Shown here: positions 1 to 7,806 of the stretch, in pieces
Position numbering within the stretch: position 1 is the first letter of the stretch
How the letters are laid out: each line of letters begins with the position of its first letter
Origin: DATMER01 sp035556715
GTDB taxonomy: Bacteria; Acidobacteriota; Thermoanaerobaculia; Multivoradales; UBA5704
NCBI GenBank assembly: GCA_035556715.1
Contig: DATMER010000069.1
Span: 1-64,000 of the forward strand
DNA length: 64,000 nucleotides
Direction of reading: 5' to 3'
Made by a program: the position numbers and the translations under genes
The notes under the pieces: model-generated
The model's input: the letters and a program-made list of their open reading frames with translations, nothing else
Told to the model about the DNA's origin: nothing
The model's database searches: none

Positions 1-242
1 AATGAAGCGACGAGCGCCCTCGCGCGAGCCGCGTCGGGTTCGGGAACGGCGACGACAAAGCGACTTCCCGGCAGTGACCCGGCTGGCACAGCAGCCGACA
101 TCTGAAATCTCACACCCATCTCCTCAATGAACCGATAATACTGAATCCCTGCTCGCTCAAGCTCCTCGGCGACCAGATCTACCTCATACAGATACCCGCT
201 TGAGTAGAAAAACTCAGCCGACCCCGATTCTTCAGCAGGCAT
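1..242 (-). CDS. DUF2007-like small protein (C-terminus beyond window)
   Basis: The reading frame starts at an ATG (242-240) behind a strong AGGAGG Shine-Dalgarno and stays open to the window edge, so about 80 residues are visible and the C-terminus is missing. The pattern (a 'VAEELERAGIQYYRF' segment, then a 'FVVAVPEPDAARARALV' segment) resembles DUF2007 putative signal-transducing proteins; that match is by eye. The gene sits 19 nt after the right half-site of an attC, the usual spacing for an integron cassette gene, and is therefore read as the third visible cassette of the array. Function unknown. Confidence 0.6.
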   Translation of the reverse strand, partial: MPAEESGSAEFFYSSGYLYEVDLVAEELERAGIQYYRFIEEMGVRFQMSAAVPAGSLPGSRFVVAVPEPDAARARALVAS

Positions 243-260
243 GGAGTTCCTCCTATTGAC

Positions 261-335
261 GGCCAACGCTACTGAGATGAGCGGCGGGCCGGACGCGAAG
301 CGGCCGGTTCCGTCCGCTCAATTGATGGGTTATAC
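261..335 (-). repeat. attC recombination site (integron cassette end), copy 2
   Basis: Read on the minus strand, this 75-nt element begins with the core GTATAAC (335-329) and ends with GTTGGCC (267-261), with an imperfectly palindromic GC-rich centre. It has the same length as the site at 1096-1170 and is nearly identical to it in the centre. Its left core GTATAAC is the exact complement of GTTATAC, the right core at the start of the same cassette, as expected if the DUF429 cassette once circularised. Confidence 0.8.
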
Positions 336-1081
336 GCTGGAGGCAACCCAGGGTCCCGTACCCAGATCCATCCCTCCTTTTTCGCGTTTACGAGGTCCTC
401 CGGAAAAAAGCTTTCCCCGCGGAGGAAGTCCGCTCCGCCGAGTACGCAGATCGCTGCGTCGAGTACGTCGGTATTATCCAGTAGTCGCTGCACATCACAT
501 TCGATGTCCATACGCTCCAGAAGTGAATCGATGATAGTTTGGCGACCCTCGACCTGCTCTGGACGCTTATAACCTGAGGCCAGTATACCGTGAGCCTTCA
601 GCGTTGCCGCCGGATATACCTCGATCGCCTGCGCCCCTTGGAGTGACGCCTCCCATGCTAATGCGACTTGCACGCCAAGCTCGGATGAAATTGACTCCAG
701 CAGGCTAAGAGCACCCCAGGCGGTTCTTGCAATTCGGTCTGCACCAACGTCAAGGGACTGCTTCCCAATCTTCGCCCTGATGAAACGGTCGGTGTTCCGG
801 CGAAACAGAAGATCAGCACTTACCCTTAGAGGCCTTCCAGCCTCATGCCGAGACAACTCGGGGCCAAGCGCCTCGGGCCAGCCCAGCGGCGAATCCAAGG
901 CAAAGAGAATGTCGTCTAAGCCCTTCGCGTACCCAGTAGCCGTTGCTGCGGGTAGGCAGTCGACAGAGCACAGTTTGACATCCATCAACGAAAGGCGATT
1001 CCCCCTAAGGACGCCGGCTGCAACCCCGACGCTACGCGGGTCTACGGCACAGTCAATCCCGACAATCCATCTATCTTCCAA
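269..1081 (-). CDS. DUF429 family protein (predicted RNase H-fold nuclease)
   Basis: This 270-residue protein shows the DUF429 pattern: N-terminal 'GIDCAVDP' strand with an Asp, 'FALDSPLGWP' near residue 60, 'EVYPAATLK' near 155, and 'DVLDAAICVL' near 205. Acidic residues in these segments form the predicted RNase H-like active site of the family; the substrate is unknown. It is the gene of the second visible integron cassette, starting 15 nt after the attC at 1096-1170. The last 21 or so residues are encoded by the downstream attC itself, because no stop occurs before the recombination site, so the native C-terminus depends on which cassette follows. Base composition is less GC-rich than the housekeeping genes, which fits a mobile cassette. 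Confidence 0.8.
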   Translation of the reverse strand: MEDRWIVGIDCAVDPRSVGVAAGVLRGNRLSLMDVKLCSVDCLPAATATGYAKGLDDILFALDSPLGWPEALGPELSRHEAGRPLRVSADLLFRRNTDRFIRAKIGKQSLDVGADRIARTAWGALSLLESISSELGVQVALAWEASLQGAQAIEVYPAATLKAHGILASGYKRPEQVEGRQTIIDSLLERMDIECDVQRLLDNTDVLDAAICVLGGADFLRGESFFPEDLVNAKKEGWIWVRDPGLPPAYNPSIERTEPAASRPARRSSQ

Positions 1082-1095
1082 GTTACCCCCACAAC

Positions 1096-1170
1096 GTATA
1101 ACGCTTTGCCGATGAGCGGCGAGCCGGGCGCGAAGCGGCCGGTTCCGTCCGCTCGATTGGCTGGTTAGGC
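1096..1170 (-). repeat. attC recombination site (integron cassette end), copy 1
   Basis: On the minus strand this 75-nt site runs from GCCTAAC (1170-1164, fits RYYYAAC) to GTTATAC (1102-1096). The centre is an imperfect palindrome around GGCCGCTTCGCG, much like textbook attC sites such as that of aadA1. The TAA stop of the upstream membrane-protein gene lies inside the GCCTAAC core. GCCTAAC is exactly complementary to GTTAGGC found at 2074-2068 at the other end of the same cassette. Confidence 0.85.
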
Positions 1171-2055
1171 ATTGTGCCCCAACTGCTCAAGATACTCCCC
1201 AACACGAGCGGGTGCGACACCCGCTTCGAGGGCGTTCTTTAACGCGGTAAAGTAGGCGCTTGGATGTAGGCGCCGACCGAGTAGCAAGTGCCGGCTACTT
1301 TCAAAGCCTGCTATGAAATCAGACGGCGGGACAGCTGTGTTCTGCAGCGTAGTTATGAATGAGCCAAGAGATTCAGGCACATCTACAGCTTTGCTGGCCT
1401 CAAAAGCTTTCGTGATATCACATACCAAGTTCGCGATGGCAATGGCATCAAGTTGGAGCGCCGTCGAGAGAATGTCAACTGCACCGAGTGCCGAACCGAA
1501 GGTTTCCAGCGGTAAGCGTCGGAAGGCGAACACGCGAATGGCTTGAGCTTTCTCCTTACCTCCTAATAGATAGCCTTTGTAGCTGTCTGAGATTTGGCGC
1601 AGTTGACGCTCAGCAGCCTTAATGGCCTCGGAGTCTGAGTGTCCCGCGACCGCAGTAGCCGCACCGATATAGATGGTCTCAAGCTGACTGGCAACTTTAA
1701 TGCTCGATGCAAGTAGCGCGATGGCAGAGAAGGCAAGCCACACCGCGATGAAAGCAATGAACCTCATCGGAGTCCACGTAACACTATAGACAGTCAGGAG
1801 CCCGGCCGCAAGCGCAAGCGCTGCTTCTCCATAATTCCAGGTGTTGAGGAAAAGAAGAATGGCTATGCCAAGCACAACGAAGAGTACTACCGCCATCATC
1901 AAGGGTGTTGACCACATCGTGGCGACCACCACTATCACGGCGACCAAGATCATGACCACTACGGCAGCCGGCGCTAAGCCATAGGACGATTTGACTACCA
2001 CCCACAGCGAGCGAAGCACCTGCTCAAGCGATCTACCGACTTTACGTTCACTCAT
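1165..2055 (-). CDS. hypothetical membrane protein (integron cassette gene)
   Basis: 296 residues. After about 28 polar N-terminal residues there are roughly four hydrophobic segments (about residues 29-50, 54-70, 75-92 and 96-115), followed by a soluble, mostly helical C-terminal domain of about 180 residues. I recognise no family. It is the first visible cassette of the array: the gene starts 13 nt after a GTTAGGC half-site and its TAA stop lies within the left core of the attC. Cassettes commonly carry such unknown membrane proteins. Base composition is more balanced than the flanking GC-rich genome, which supports acquisition. Confidence 0.75.
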   Translation of the reverse strand: MSERKVGRSLEQVLRSLWVVVKSSYGLAPAAVVVMILVAVIVVVATMWSTPLMMAVVLFVVLGIAILLFLNTWNYGEAALALAAGLLTVYSVTWTPMRFIAFIAVWLAFSAIALLASSIKVASQLETIYIGAATAVAGHSDSEAIKAAERQLRQISDSYKGYLLGGKEKAQAIRVFAFRRLPLETFGSALGAVDILSTALQLDAIAIANLVCDITKAFEASKAVDVPESLGSFITTLQNTAVPPSDFIAGFESSRHLLLGRRLHPSAYFTALKNALEAGVAPARVGEYLEQLGHNA

Positions 2056-2067
2056 GCTTATCTCGGT

Positions 2068-2074
2068 GCCTAAC
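2068..2074 (-). other. right core half-site (GTTAGGC) at the 5' border of the first cassette
   Basis: GTTAGGC on the minus strand is the exact complement of the left core of the attC that closes this cassette (1170-1164). It marks where the cassette joined the array. The sequence beyond it (2075-2180) shows no R''/L'' partner, so the element outside is either an attI or a decayed attC; a hairpin at 2105-2127 lies in this stretch. Confidence 0.65.
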
Positions 2075-2104
2075 CGCAGATTCGACGTGCACCGTCCCCA
2101 GGAC

Positions 2105-2127
2105 TAGGGCACGTCCTCCGTGCCCTA
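2105..2127. other. perfect 9-bp stem, 5-nt loop hairpin
   Basis: TAGGGCACG (2105-2113) pairs perfectly with CGTGCCCTA (2119-2127) around TCCTC. No U-tract follows on either strand, so a simple intrinsic terminator is not supported. It lies between the candidate cassette promoter and the cassette border and could be part of an attI-like region. Confidence 0.5.
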
Positions 2128-2187
2128 CACCGGATGGCGGACCCCACGGAATCTCGTGGCAAGATTCGCAGAAACATAGACTTAAAA

Positions 2188-2216
2188 AGACTACGCCCCT
2201 ACTCGGAGGCTGTCAA
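2188..2216 (-). promoter_or_regulatory. candidate cassette-array promoter (Pc-like)
   Basis: On the minus strand a perfect TTGACA (2216-2211) is followed after 17 nt by TAGTCT (2193-2188). It points into the cassettes and lies about 110 nt upstream of the array border, where an integron promoter would be expected. The -10 match is poor (three of six). Confidence 0.4.
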
Positions 2217-2542
2217 TCGGAGCGGGTAAGCAGCCACGCTCCATCGCATATCAGCAGCACCCAGGACAACCATCGAACCTCCTCCACGATCAGCAGCTCG
2301 AGGGCGCGTGCTTCTTAGAGGGTGTCTGGAAGGCCCTTTGAGGCGCCCCCAGCCTTCGGCCTTCCCGGTCCACTCCGCTCACCCGGGAGGCGGCAGCCCC
2401 TCCCTACAGGAAAGGCTGCCCGTCAATCGGAGTTGGACAAGGTACTAGCCGTCAGTCCTAGCGGGCTCCGACGTTCATACGTTTCCCCGGTCCGGAGCGT
2501 CGCGGAGGAGCAGAGCAGCTCGCGGAGCGGTCATCTCGTTCG

Positions 2543-2860
2543 CTGGACGCTTCAGCGGAATTTTTAGCCGTCCAGAATTTCTCTGGATCGCTCAAAGTTC
2601 CGCTGGACGGCTCAGCGGAGCTTTCGACGCTTCCGCAGAAAAATGGACGGCTCAAAAAAATTTTCGGCGCGTCAGAATTCCGCGCGACGCGTAAAAATTA
2701 CACTGGGCGCGTCAGAAAACCGCTGGACGGCTCAACGGAAGATTTAGCGGTCCAGAGTTACTCTGGACGGCTCAAAAAAATTTTCGGCGGCTCAACGGAT
2801 TTTTTGACGGCTCAACGGCGCGCGGGACGGGTAGAAAAGCGGGGACGGGTGCGTCAAAAC
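2543..2860. repeat. degenerate tandem array, period about 20 nt (array 1)
   Basis: About 15 units of 18-22 nt, mostly 20-21, follow each other. Many begin GGACGGCTCA and carry an A/T-rich half (AAAAAATTTT or similar). Units include dyads, for example the perfect palindrome CCAGAGTTACTCTGG at 2752-2766 and CCGCTG/CAGCGG arms around GGACGGCT. No coding frame is convincing. This array is much richer in A/T runs than its surroundings. It is the first of two arrays between the cassette array and the subtilisin gene. Confidence 0.75.
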
Positions 2861-2927
2861 GGGAGGACAGACTGCGGCCGAGGACTCGCCCCTACCGGGG
2901 CTCGGGGTTCTTTGGGGACACCGAACT

Positions 2928-2943
2928 CCGGGCTGAAGCCCGG
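2928..2943. repeat. short REP-type palindrome
   Basis: CCGGGCTGAAGCCCGG is a perfect 7-bp stem with a GA loop, followed by GGCTAC. The phrase 'GGGCTGAAGCCCGGGGCTAC' is typical of dispersed palindromic repeats in GC-rich environmental bacteria. It separates arrays 1 and 2. Confidence 0.5.
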
Positions 2944-3050
2944 GGCTACATGCCGGTGCCTTCGGGCACATCGTGCTCCAAGTCTTTCCCGTGACGGGAC
3001 GGGGACACGGAAATCGCCTCTCCGCGAACGTTTTGCCCGCTGCGGGAGCC

Positions 3051-3470
3051 GACCAGATTGAATCTCCTCGAGACCAGATTGAATCTGGTCGTGGTCAAAA
3101 TGAATCTGGACATGGTCAGATTCAATCTCGGCGCGGCCAAAATGAATCTGGACGCGGTCAGATTCAATTTTGTCGCGACCAGATCGAGTCTGGGCGCGGT
3201 CAGACTGAGTCTGACCATCCTCGGATTGATTCTGGACGCGATCAGATTCATTTTGACCGGGGCCAGACCGGATCTGAGCACGGCCAGATTGAATCTGGTC
3301 GCGGTCAGAATGAATCTCATCACGGTCAGATTGAATCTTGTCGCGGCCAGATCGAGTCTGGGCACGGCCAGACTGAGTCTGACCATCGTCGGATTCATTC
3401 TGGACGCGGCCAGGACGGGTCAGGTCACGACCAGACAGGATCTGACCACGGCCAGAAAGAGTCTGGGCGC
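3051..3470. repeat. tandem array of twenty 21-nt units (array 2)
   Basis: Twenty consecutive units of exactly 21 nt run from 3051 to 3470 with no phase slip. The consensus is close to GGYCAGATTGAATCTGGNCGC, centred on the dyad AGATT-N-AATCT. Units 6-9 recur almost unchanged as units 14-17, and units 4-5 align with 12-13, giving an 8-unit (168-nt) higher-order repeat. Because 21 is a multiple of 3, several frames on both strands are open with heptad-like peptides, which I take as a by-product. The array lies about 100 nt upstream of the subtilisin start codon. Confidence 0.9.
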
Positions 3471-3573
3471 GGTCCGCCCGGGCCGGCGGCACCCCCGGTT
3501 GTCGTGACGGCGCACTTGTGCCGGTCCGGCGCACCCTTTCAATTGACGGCCCCCAATCCAAAAGGAGAGAGCC

Positions 3574-6249
3574 ATGAAGAGTGCCATGTTGAGGAGGGCG
3601 AGGAGGGCAAGCCTGGCCATCGCGGCCGGGGCAATGCTGCTCGGAACCGGCGCGAACGCCCAGGCGAAGCCCCCGGTCGAGAAGATCGAGCAGTGGGTCA
3701 TCGAGAACACCCGCGCCGGCGCCCAGGCGGAGTTCTTCGTCGTGCTGGGATCCCAGGCGAACCTCGCGGCCGCATCGCGGGTCAAGGGCAAGCTCGACAA
3801 GGGGGAGCTCGTCTACCGGACGCTTCTCAGGACCGCGCAGGAATCCCAGAAGGAGATCCGCGCCGAGCTCGACGCCCGGGGAGTGGAGTACCAATCCTTC
3901 TACCTGGTCAACGCGATCTTGGTCAAAGGCGACCGCTCCCTCGCCCTGGAGCTGGCCGCGCGCCCCGATGTGAAGCGGATCGATGGCAACCCCGTCATGC
4001 GCCAGGTCCTGCCCGAGCCGCATGAGCCCCTGCCCCTGGAGTACAACCCGGACTGGTCGTACCCGGAGCCGTCGCCCCTGGATCTGAAGAAGCTGGCCGC
4101 GCCAGCCATCCTGGCCGTCGAGCCCGGAGTGACCTACGTGCGCGCTCCGCAGGTCTGGAACCTGGGCTACACCGGCCAGGGGATCGTCGTGGGCGGCGCC
4201 GACACCGGCTACCGCTGGACCCACCTCGCGCTCAAGAACGCCTATCGCGGCTGGAACGGCACCACGGCCAGCCATGACTACAACTGGCACGACTCGGTCC
4301 ACTCCGGCGGCGGAGTCTGCGGAGCCAATGCCGCCGCGCCCTGCGACGACCAGGGCCATGGTACTCACACGATGGGCACCGCCGTGGGCCTGGATGGCGC
4401 CAACCAGATCGGCATGGCGCCGGGAGCCAAGTGGATCGGCTGCCGCAACATGAACCAGGGCGCCGGCACCCCGGCCACCTATCTCGAGTGCATGGAGTTC
4501 TTCATGGCGCCCTACCCGGTGGGCGGCACGCCCAGCCAGGGCGACCCGAGCAAGGCCCCCCACGTGACTATCAACTCGTGGGGCTGCCCGCCGAGCGAAG
4601 GCTGCACGACCCCCAACATTCTCCTCACCGGGGTCAACAATACCCGCGCGGCCGGAATCGTGATGGAAGTCTCGGCCGGCAACTCGGGGCCGGGCTGCTC
4701 CACGGTGAGCGATCCCCCCAGCTTCTACGACCCGTCGTTCACCACCGGCGCACTCAACACCGGAACCGACAATGTGGCCAACTTCAGCAGCCGCGGGCCG
4801 GTGACGATCGACGGCAGCAACCGCCTGAAGCCCGACATCATGGCCCCCGGCACCAGCACCCGCTCGGCCTACCGAACCAGCGACACGGCCTACTCCTCCC
4901 TCTCGGGCACCTCGATGGCGGGGCCGCACGTGGCCGGAGGCGTGGCCCTCCTGCTCTCGGCGCACCCCTCGCTCATCGGCAACGTCAACGCGATCGAGAG
5001 CCGCCTCACCTCCTCCGCCAAGCCGATCGCGCTGGGCTCCTCCACCTGCAGCAGCGCGGCCGGAGTCGTCCCCAACAACGTCTACGGACATGGCCGTCTC
5101 GACATGGGGTGCGCGATCCCGGCGAAGGTCTCCGGATCGACCTCCGTCTGCTCCGGCAGCCCGGCCACCCTGACCGTCAATTTCGCGGGGACCGGACCGT
5201 GGACGCTCACCTGGTCGGACGGCTTCGTCCAGAGCGGCGTCAACACCAACCCGGTCACGCGCTCCGTCTCGCCCACCTCCGCCACCACCTACACGCTCAC
5301 CAGCGTATCGAGCACGGGTTGCAACCAGCCCGGCGCGGGTAGCGCGACGGTGAGCATCGCCGCGCCGCTCTCCAACGTGACCATCTCGGTCGCGGGCAGC
5401 ACCACGATCGGCAGCCCCTGCCTGGGCGGCACGGCCACGGTGACGGCCACCGGCGGCGGCAGCCACAGCCATCAGTGGGGCTACCGGACGACTTCGGGCG
5501 GCGCGATCACCAACATCTCCGGCCAGATCGGGAATAGCTACGTCCTCAACTGCGCGAGCTTCCCCGCCACCGGCAACTACTTCCTGATGGCGAGGACGAC
5601 CCCCGGCTGCGGTCCGACCCTGATTTCCAACGAAATCCCGGTCACCGTGACCGCAGTGGCTCCCCCGCCGACCGTGACCGTGACCTTCAACTCGGTCGGA
5701 TCGCAGGACGGCCGGCTCTGGGAGAGCGGAGAGAACACCAACGTCGGCGGCGGCGGCAACTCGACCGAGAACACCACCGCGGCCCTGCGGATCGGTGACA
5801 CCAACGTTGACGAGCAGTACAAGAGCATCGTCTCCTTCGACACCTCCTCGATCCCGGACACGGCCACCATCACCGCGGCGACCCTCCGCCTGGTGCGCGG
5901 GACCATCTCGGGCACGAGTCCCTTCACCACCCACGGCTCCTGCGTGGCCGACATCGTGACCGGCGGCTTCGGAGGCTCGACCGCCTTCGCCTTTGCCGAC
6001 TGGCAGGCCGCGGCCACGGCCACGAACGTGGCGACAATGTCAGCCCCGGCCTCCAACGGCTCGGCCTCGACCGGCACCCTGAGCGCGGCCGGCCGCGCCG
6101 CGGTCAACAAGACCGGCAGCACGCAACTGCGGGTCTACTGCACGCTCGACGACAACAACGACAACGGCTACGACTACATCGGCTTCTTCGCGGGCGAGAA
6201 CGCGACCGTGAGCAACAAGCCGCAGCTCACGATCACCTACCAGCCTTGA
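3574..6249 (+). CDS. secreted subtilisin-like serine protease (S8) with Ig-like and DNRLRE/CBM96-type C-terminal domains
   Basis: 891 residues: Sec signal peptide (about 1-30, ending near 'GANAQA'), an I9-like propeptide (about 50-145), then the S8 catalytic domain (about 190-510) with Asp210 in 'GGADTGY', His262 in 'GHGTHT' and Ser447 in 'SGTSMAG'; Asn370 in 'VSAGN' is the likely oxyanion residue. Downstream come two Gly/Ser/Thr-rich beta-type domains (about 515-695), then a C-terminal region (about 700-891) resembling DNRLRE/CBM96 modules, with 'IVSFDTSSIP' and a closing 'PQLTITY'. The ATG is preceded by AAAGGAGAG. It is likely exported to digest extracellular protein. No partner gene is adjacent; array 2 lies directly upstream. 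Confidence 0.93.
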   Translation: MKSAMLRRARRASLAIAAGAMLLGTGANAQAKPPVEKIEQWVIENTRAGAQAEFFVVLGSQANLAAASRVKGKLDKGELVYRTLLRTAQESQKEIRAELDARGVEYQSFYLVNAILVKGDRSLALELAARPDVKRIDGNPVMRQVLPEPHEPLPLEYNPDWSYPEPSPLDLKKLAAPAILAVEPGVTYVRAPQVWNLGYTGQGIVVGGADTGYRWTHLALKNAYRGWNGTTASHDYNWHDSVHSGGGVCGANAAAPCDDQGHGTHTMGTAVGLDGANQIGMAPGAKWIGCRNMNQGAGTPATYLECMEFFMAPYPVGGTPSQGDPSKAPHVTINSWGCPPSEGCTTPNILLTGVNNTRAAGIVMEVSAGNSGPGCSTVSDPPSFYDPSFTTGALNTGTDNVANFSSRGPVTIDGSNRLKPDIMAPGTSTRSAYRTSDTAYSSLSGTSMAGPHVAGGVALLLSAHPSLIGNVNAIESRLTSSAKPIALGSSTCSSAAGVVPNNVYGHGRLDMGCAIPAKVSGSTSVCSGSPATLTVNFAGTGPWTLTWSDGFVQSGVNTNPVTRSVSPTSATTYTLTSVSSTGCNQPGAGSATVSIAAPLSNVTISVAGSTTIGSPCLGGTATVTATGGGSHSHQWGYRTTSGGAITNISGQIGNSYVLNCASFPATGNYFLMARTTPGCGPTLISNEIPVTVTAVAPPPTVTVTFNSVGSQDGRLWESGENTNVGGGGNSTENTTAALRIGDTNVDEQYKSIVSFDTSSIPDTATITAATLRLVRGTISGTSPFTTHGSCVADIVTGGFGGSTAFAFADWQAAATATNVATMSAPASNGSASTGTLSAAGRAAVNKTGSTQLRVYCTLDDNNDNGYDYIGFFAGENATVSNKPQLTITYQP

Positions 6250-6344
6250 TCTGATCGGAAGAACTCCGAGGTGCCGGCTACTGCCGGCACCTCGACACCC
6301 TCAAGTCCGGGAACTCCGGCGTTGTCAAGAGAGTCTATAGGCTT

Positions 6345-6851
6345 GTGGACAGGATCAAGGCAGCGAACGCAATCGCATTCCTTCTGCTGCTCAGCGCCTG
6401 TGGGGAGGCGCTTCCTCCGTTTCAGGTCACAGCTCTGGCTGGAGAGACTGCCGGCCTGGACAGATACGAAGGGCGGTGGTTCGATCAGAGTGGAAATCTG
6501 ATCGCCGTCGTCAGGGGCGGAACGGAACCTCAATTCGGCATCCGGCTGCCTGAGGGATTCACCCTGAAGACCGCCATCCTGCAAGGCGGGGGGCTCGTAT
6601 TCAGATGGCAGCTCGCGGAGTCGACGACCTCTGCATCCTTCCGACTCTCGGGCGAGAACCAGGCCTTTCTGACCCTTGTCGCAACACCCGGCAACGAACC
6701 AGTAGGCTGCTTTTGTTGCTGGCTGCCTGATCACGGTCTTCTTCGCAACCCTTCATCCGCGTGGTTTGTCAGACAATCCGCCCGCAATACCGCCGAGCTC
6801 GGCAAGAAGGCGTACGAGAACACTTTTGATTGGCTCGCCCAGGTTCTGTAA
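6345..6851 (+). CDS. hypothetical lipoprotein
   Basis: 168 residues from a GTG start. The N-terminus is basic, then hydrophobic, then 'LLSAC', a lipobox with Cys at about residue 19, so a lipid-anchored envelope protein is predicted. The mature part has no family I recognise; it contains a 'GRWFDQSGNLIAVVRGG' segment suggestive of a small beta-barrel (lipocalin-like) fold and a Cys-rich 'GCFCCW' segment near residue 125. The ribosome-binding site is weak. The composition is less GC-rich than the protease upstream. Confidence in the gene is moderate because of the poor start signals. Confidence 0.6.
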   Translation: MDRIKAANAIAFLLLLSACGEALPPFQVTALAGETAGLDRYEGRWFDQSGNLIAVVRGGTEPQFGIRLPEGFTLKTAILQGGGLVFRWQLAESTTSASFRLSGENQAFLTLVATPGNEPVGCFCCWLPDHGLLRNPSSAWFVRQSARNTAELGKKAYENTFDWLAQVL

Positions 6852-6883
6852 TCCTCATCACTATTCTGTTGCCTCAGCCTCTA

Positions 6884-7156
6884 TCAAAGCTCGCAGCTCT
6901 TGAAATCCGCTACTACATCCGGAGATCCTTCTGTCAGATCATCATGATAATAGGTTTGCGAAAACGACTGTGGCCAAAGCGCCATAGCAGCGGGATCATC
7001 GAGTTGAGTGGCAACCCAATATCGCGAGGGGCGTGGATCTACGATCTCGAAGAGCACGAAAGGCGCTAACGTCCATCGATCGAAATCATCGATGATCTCC
7101 AAGGTTACCCCTGCTCCAAGGGTTGAAGAACTACTCGCTAAGCATCCCACTCTCAT
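6884..7156 (-). CDS. hypothetical small protein
   Basis: 90 residues, starting at an ATG with AGGA about nine nt upstream. The composition is normal for a soluble acidic protein ('LEIIDDFDRWTLAPFVLFEIVD' type strands, aromatic-rich), with no signal peptide or membrane segment. No family recognised. It converges on the lipoprotein gene upstream in the window and is followed by a lower-GC tract. It could be an immunity-type small protein, but nothing in the sequence proves this. Confidence 0.5.
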   Translation of the reverse strand: MRVGCLASSSSTLGAGVTLEIIDDFDRWTLAPFVLFEIVDPRPSRYWVATQLDDPAAMALWPQSFSQTYYHDDLTEGSPDVVADFKSCEL

Positions 7157-7399
7157 GCTGTAATTCCTATTGGATTTTCGTCTTTACCTATACCACTTGA
7201 CCTTCTTGGTGTTTTGGTAGGCATGGACCTCGAAACTCGTGCCGTCGGCAGACCGACGTCTTCCAGTGCAGCGCGCTGTAGAAGGTCTCCCGGGTCGACC
7301 AGGTGCCGTCGGCCATCTTCGTCTGTTCCTGCCGTACCCGGCCGAAGAAATCGGCCTTCACCAGCGACTCGGCGAGCCAGCTCCCCGGCTCTTCACCCT

Positions 7400-7646
7400 T
7401 TCCGCCAGTTCGGCATACCGGCCACGGCCGAGGCGGTTGTGGTGAACGTGACGGCGGTGAATCCGCCGGCAGCGGGTGAGATGACCTGCTATCCAGGGGC
7501 CCAGAATCCTCCCTCGGCACGAGCACTATAAGCTTCGGGGCCGGACGCACCCGGGCCAACAACGCGGTCCTGCCGCTCTCCTCCGGGGGTCTCTTAGCGG
7601 TGAGGCCGTTCGTGGAGAACGGCGAAGCGGTGCATCTGGGAGTGTG
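7400..7646 (+). pseudogene. frameshifted fragment of a secreted beta-domain common in Acidobacteriota surface proteins
   Basis: One frame from 7400 reads 'FGIPATAEAVVVNVTAVNP', continues to 'CYPGAQNPPSA', then hits a stop; the adjacent frame continues the same domain from about 7520 with 'ISFGAGRTRANNAVLPL' and '...LLAVRPFVENGEAVHL'. Joined, they match a repeat domain I know from acidobacterial secreted proteins, which normally ends in a 'DVNGYF' segment that is absent here. A one-base change near 7518, loss of the start and loss of the end mark it as a remnant. The rest of 7157-7806 holds nothing else I can support. Confidence 0.65.
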
Positions 7647-7806
7647 TAGGGTTACTTTGACTGAGCGGGGCTTTGCCCATCCTCGTTTCTGTAGGGCACC
7701 TCTCCTCGAAGCATTCTTGCGAATTGAACATCCTACTCACGGCGCGCATCGTAGGCGACACGCGATAACGCGCCGTGCATTATCTATCCTGCTCCAGCCC
7801 CTCTGT

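Noticed and set aside
3051..3470. CRISPR array
   Set aside because: Units are contiguous 21-mers with no unique spacers, and no cas gene is near. The same holds for the other arrays.
2946..3507. Array 2 as a coding region for heptad-repeat peptides
   Set aside because: Several frames on both strands are open only because 21 is a multiple of three; there is no start with a ribosome-binding site and sister arrays have 20-nt units.
2075..3573. Integron integrase gene
   Set aside because: No frame in this stretch encodes a tyrosine recombinase; all open frames are short or repeat-derived.
2854..5934. Very long open frame on the minus strand (about 1,000 codons) and others in arrays 2 and 3
   Set aside because: It runs antisense through the subtilisin gene and a stop-free repeat array; composition is Arg/Gly/Asp-rich and shows no domain. 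Long shadows of this kind are expected in GC-rich DNA.
7188..7562. Minus-strand hypothetical protein of 124 residues
   Set aside because: It is antisense to the recognisable remnant at 7400-7646 and has a Pro/Arg-rich composition typical of a shadow frame.
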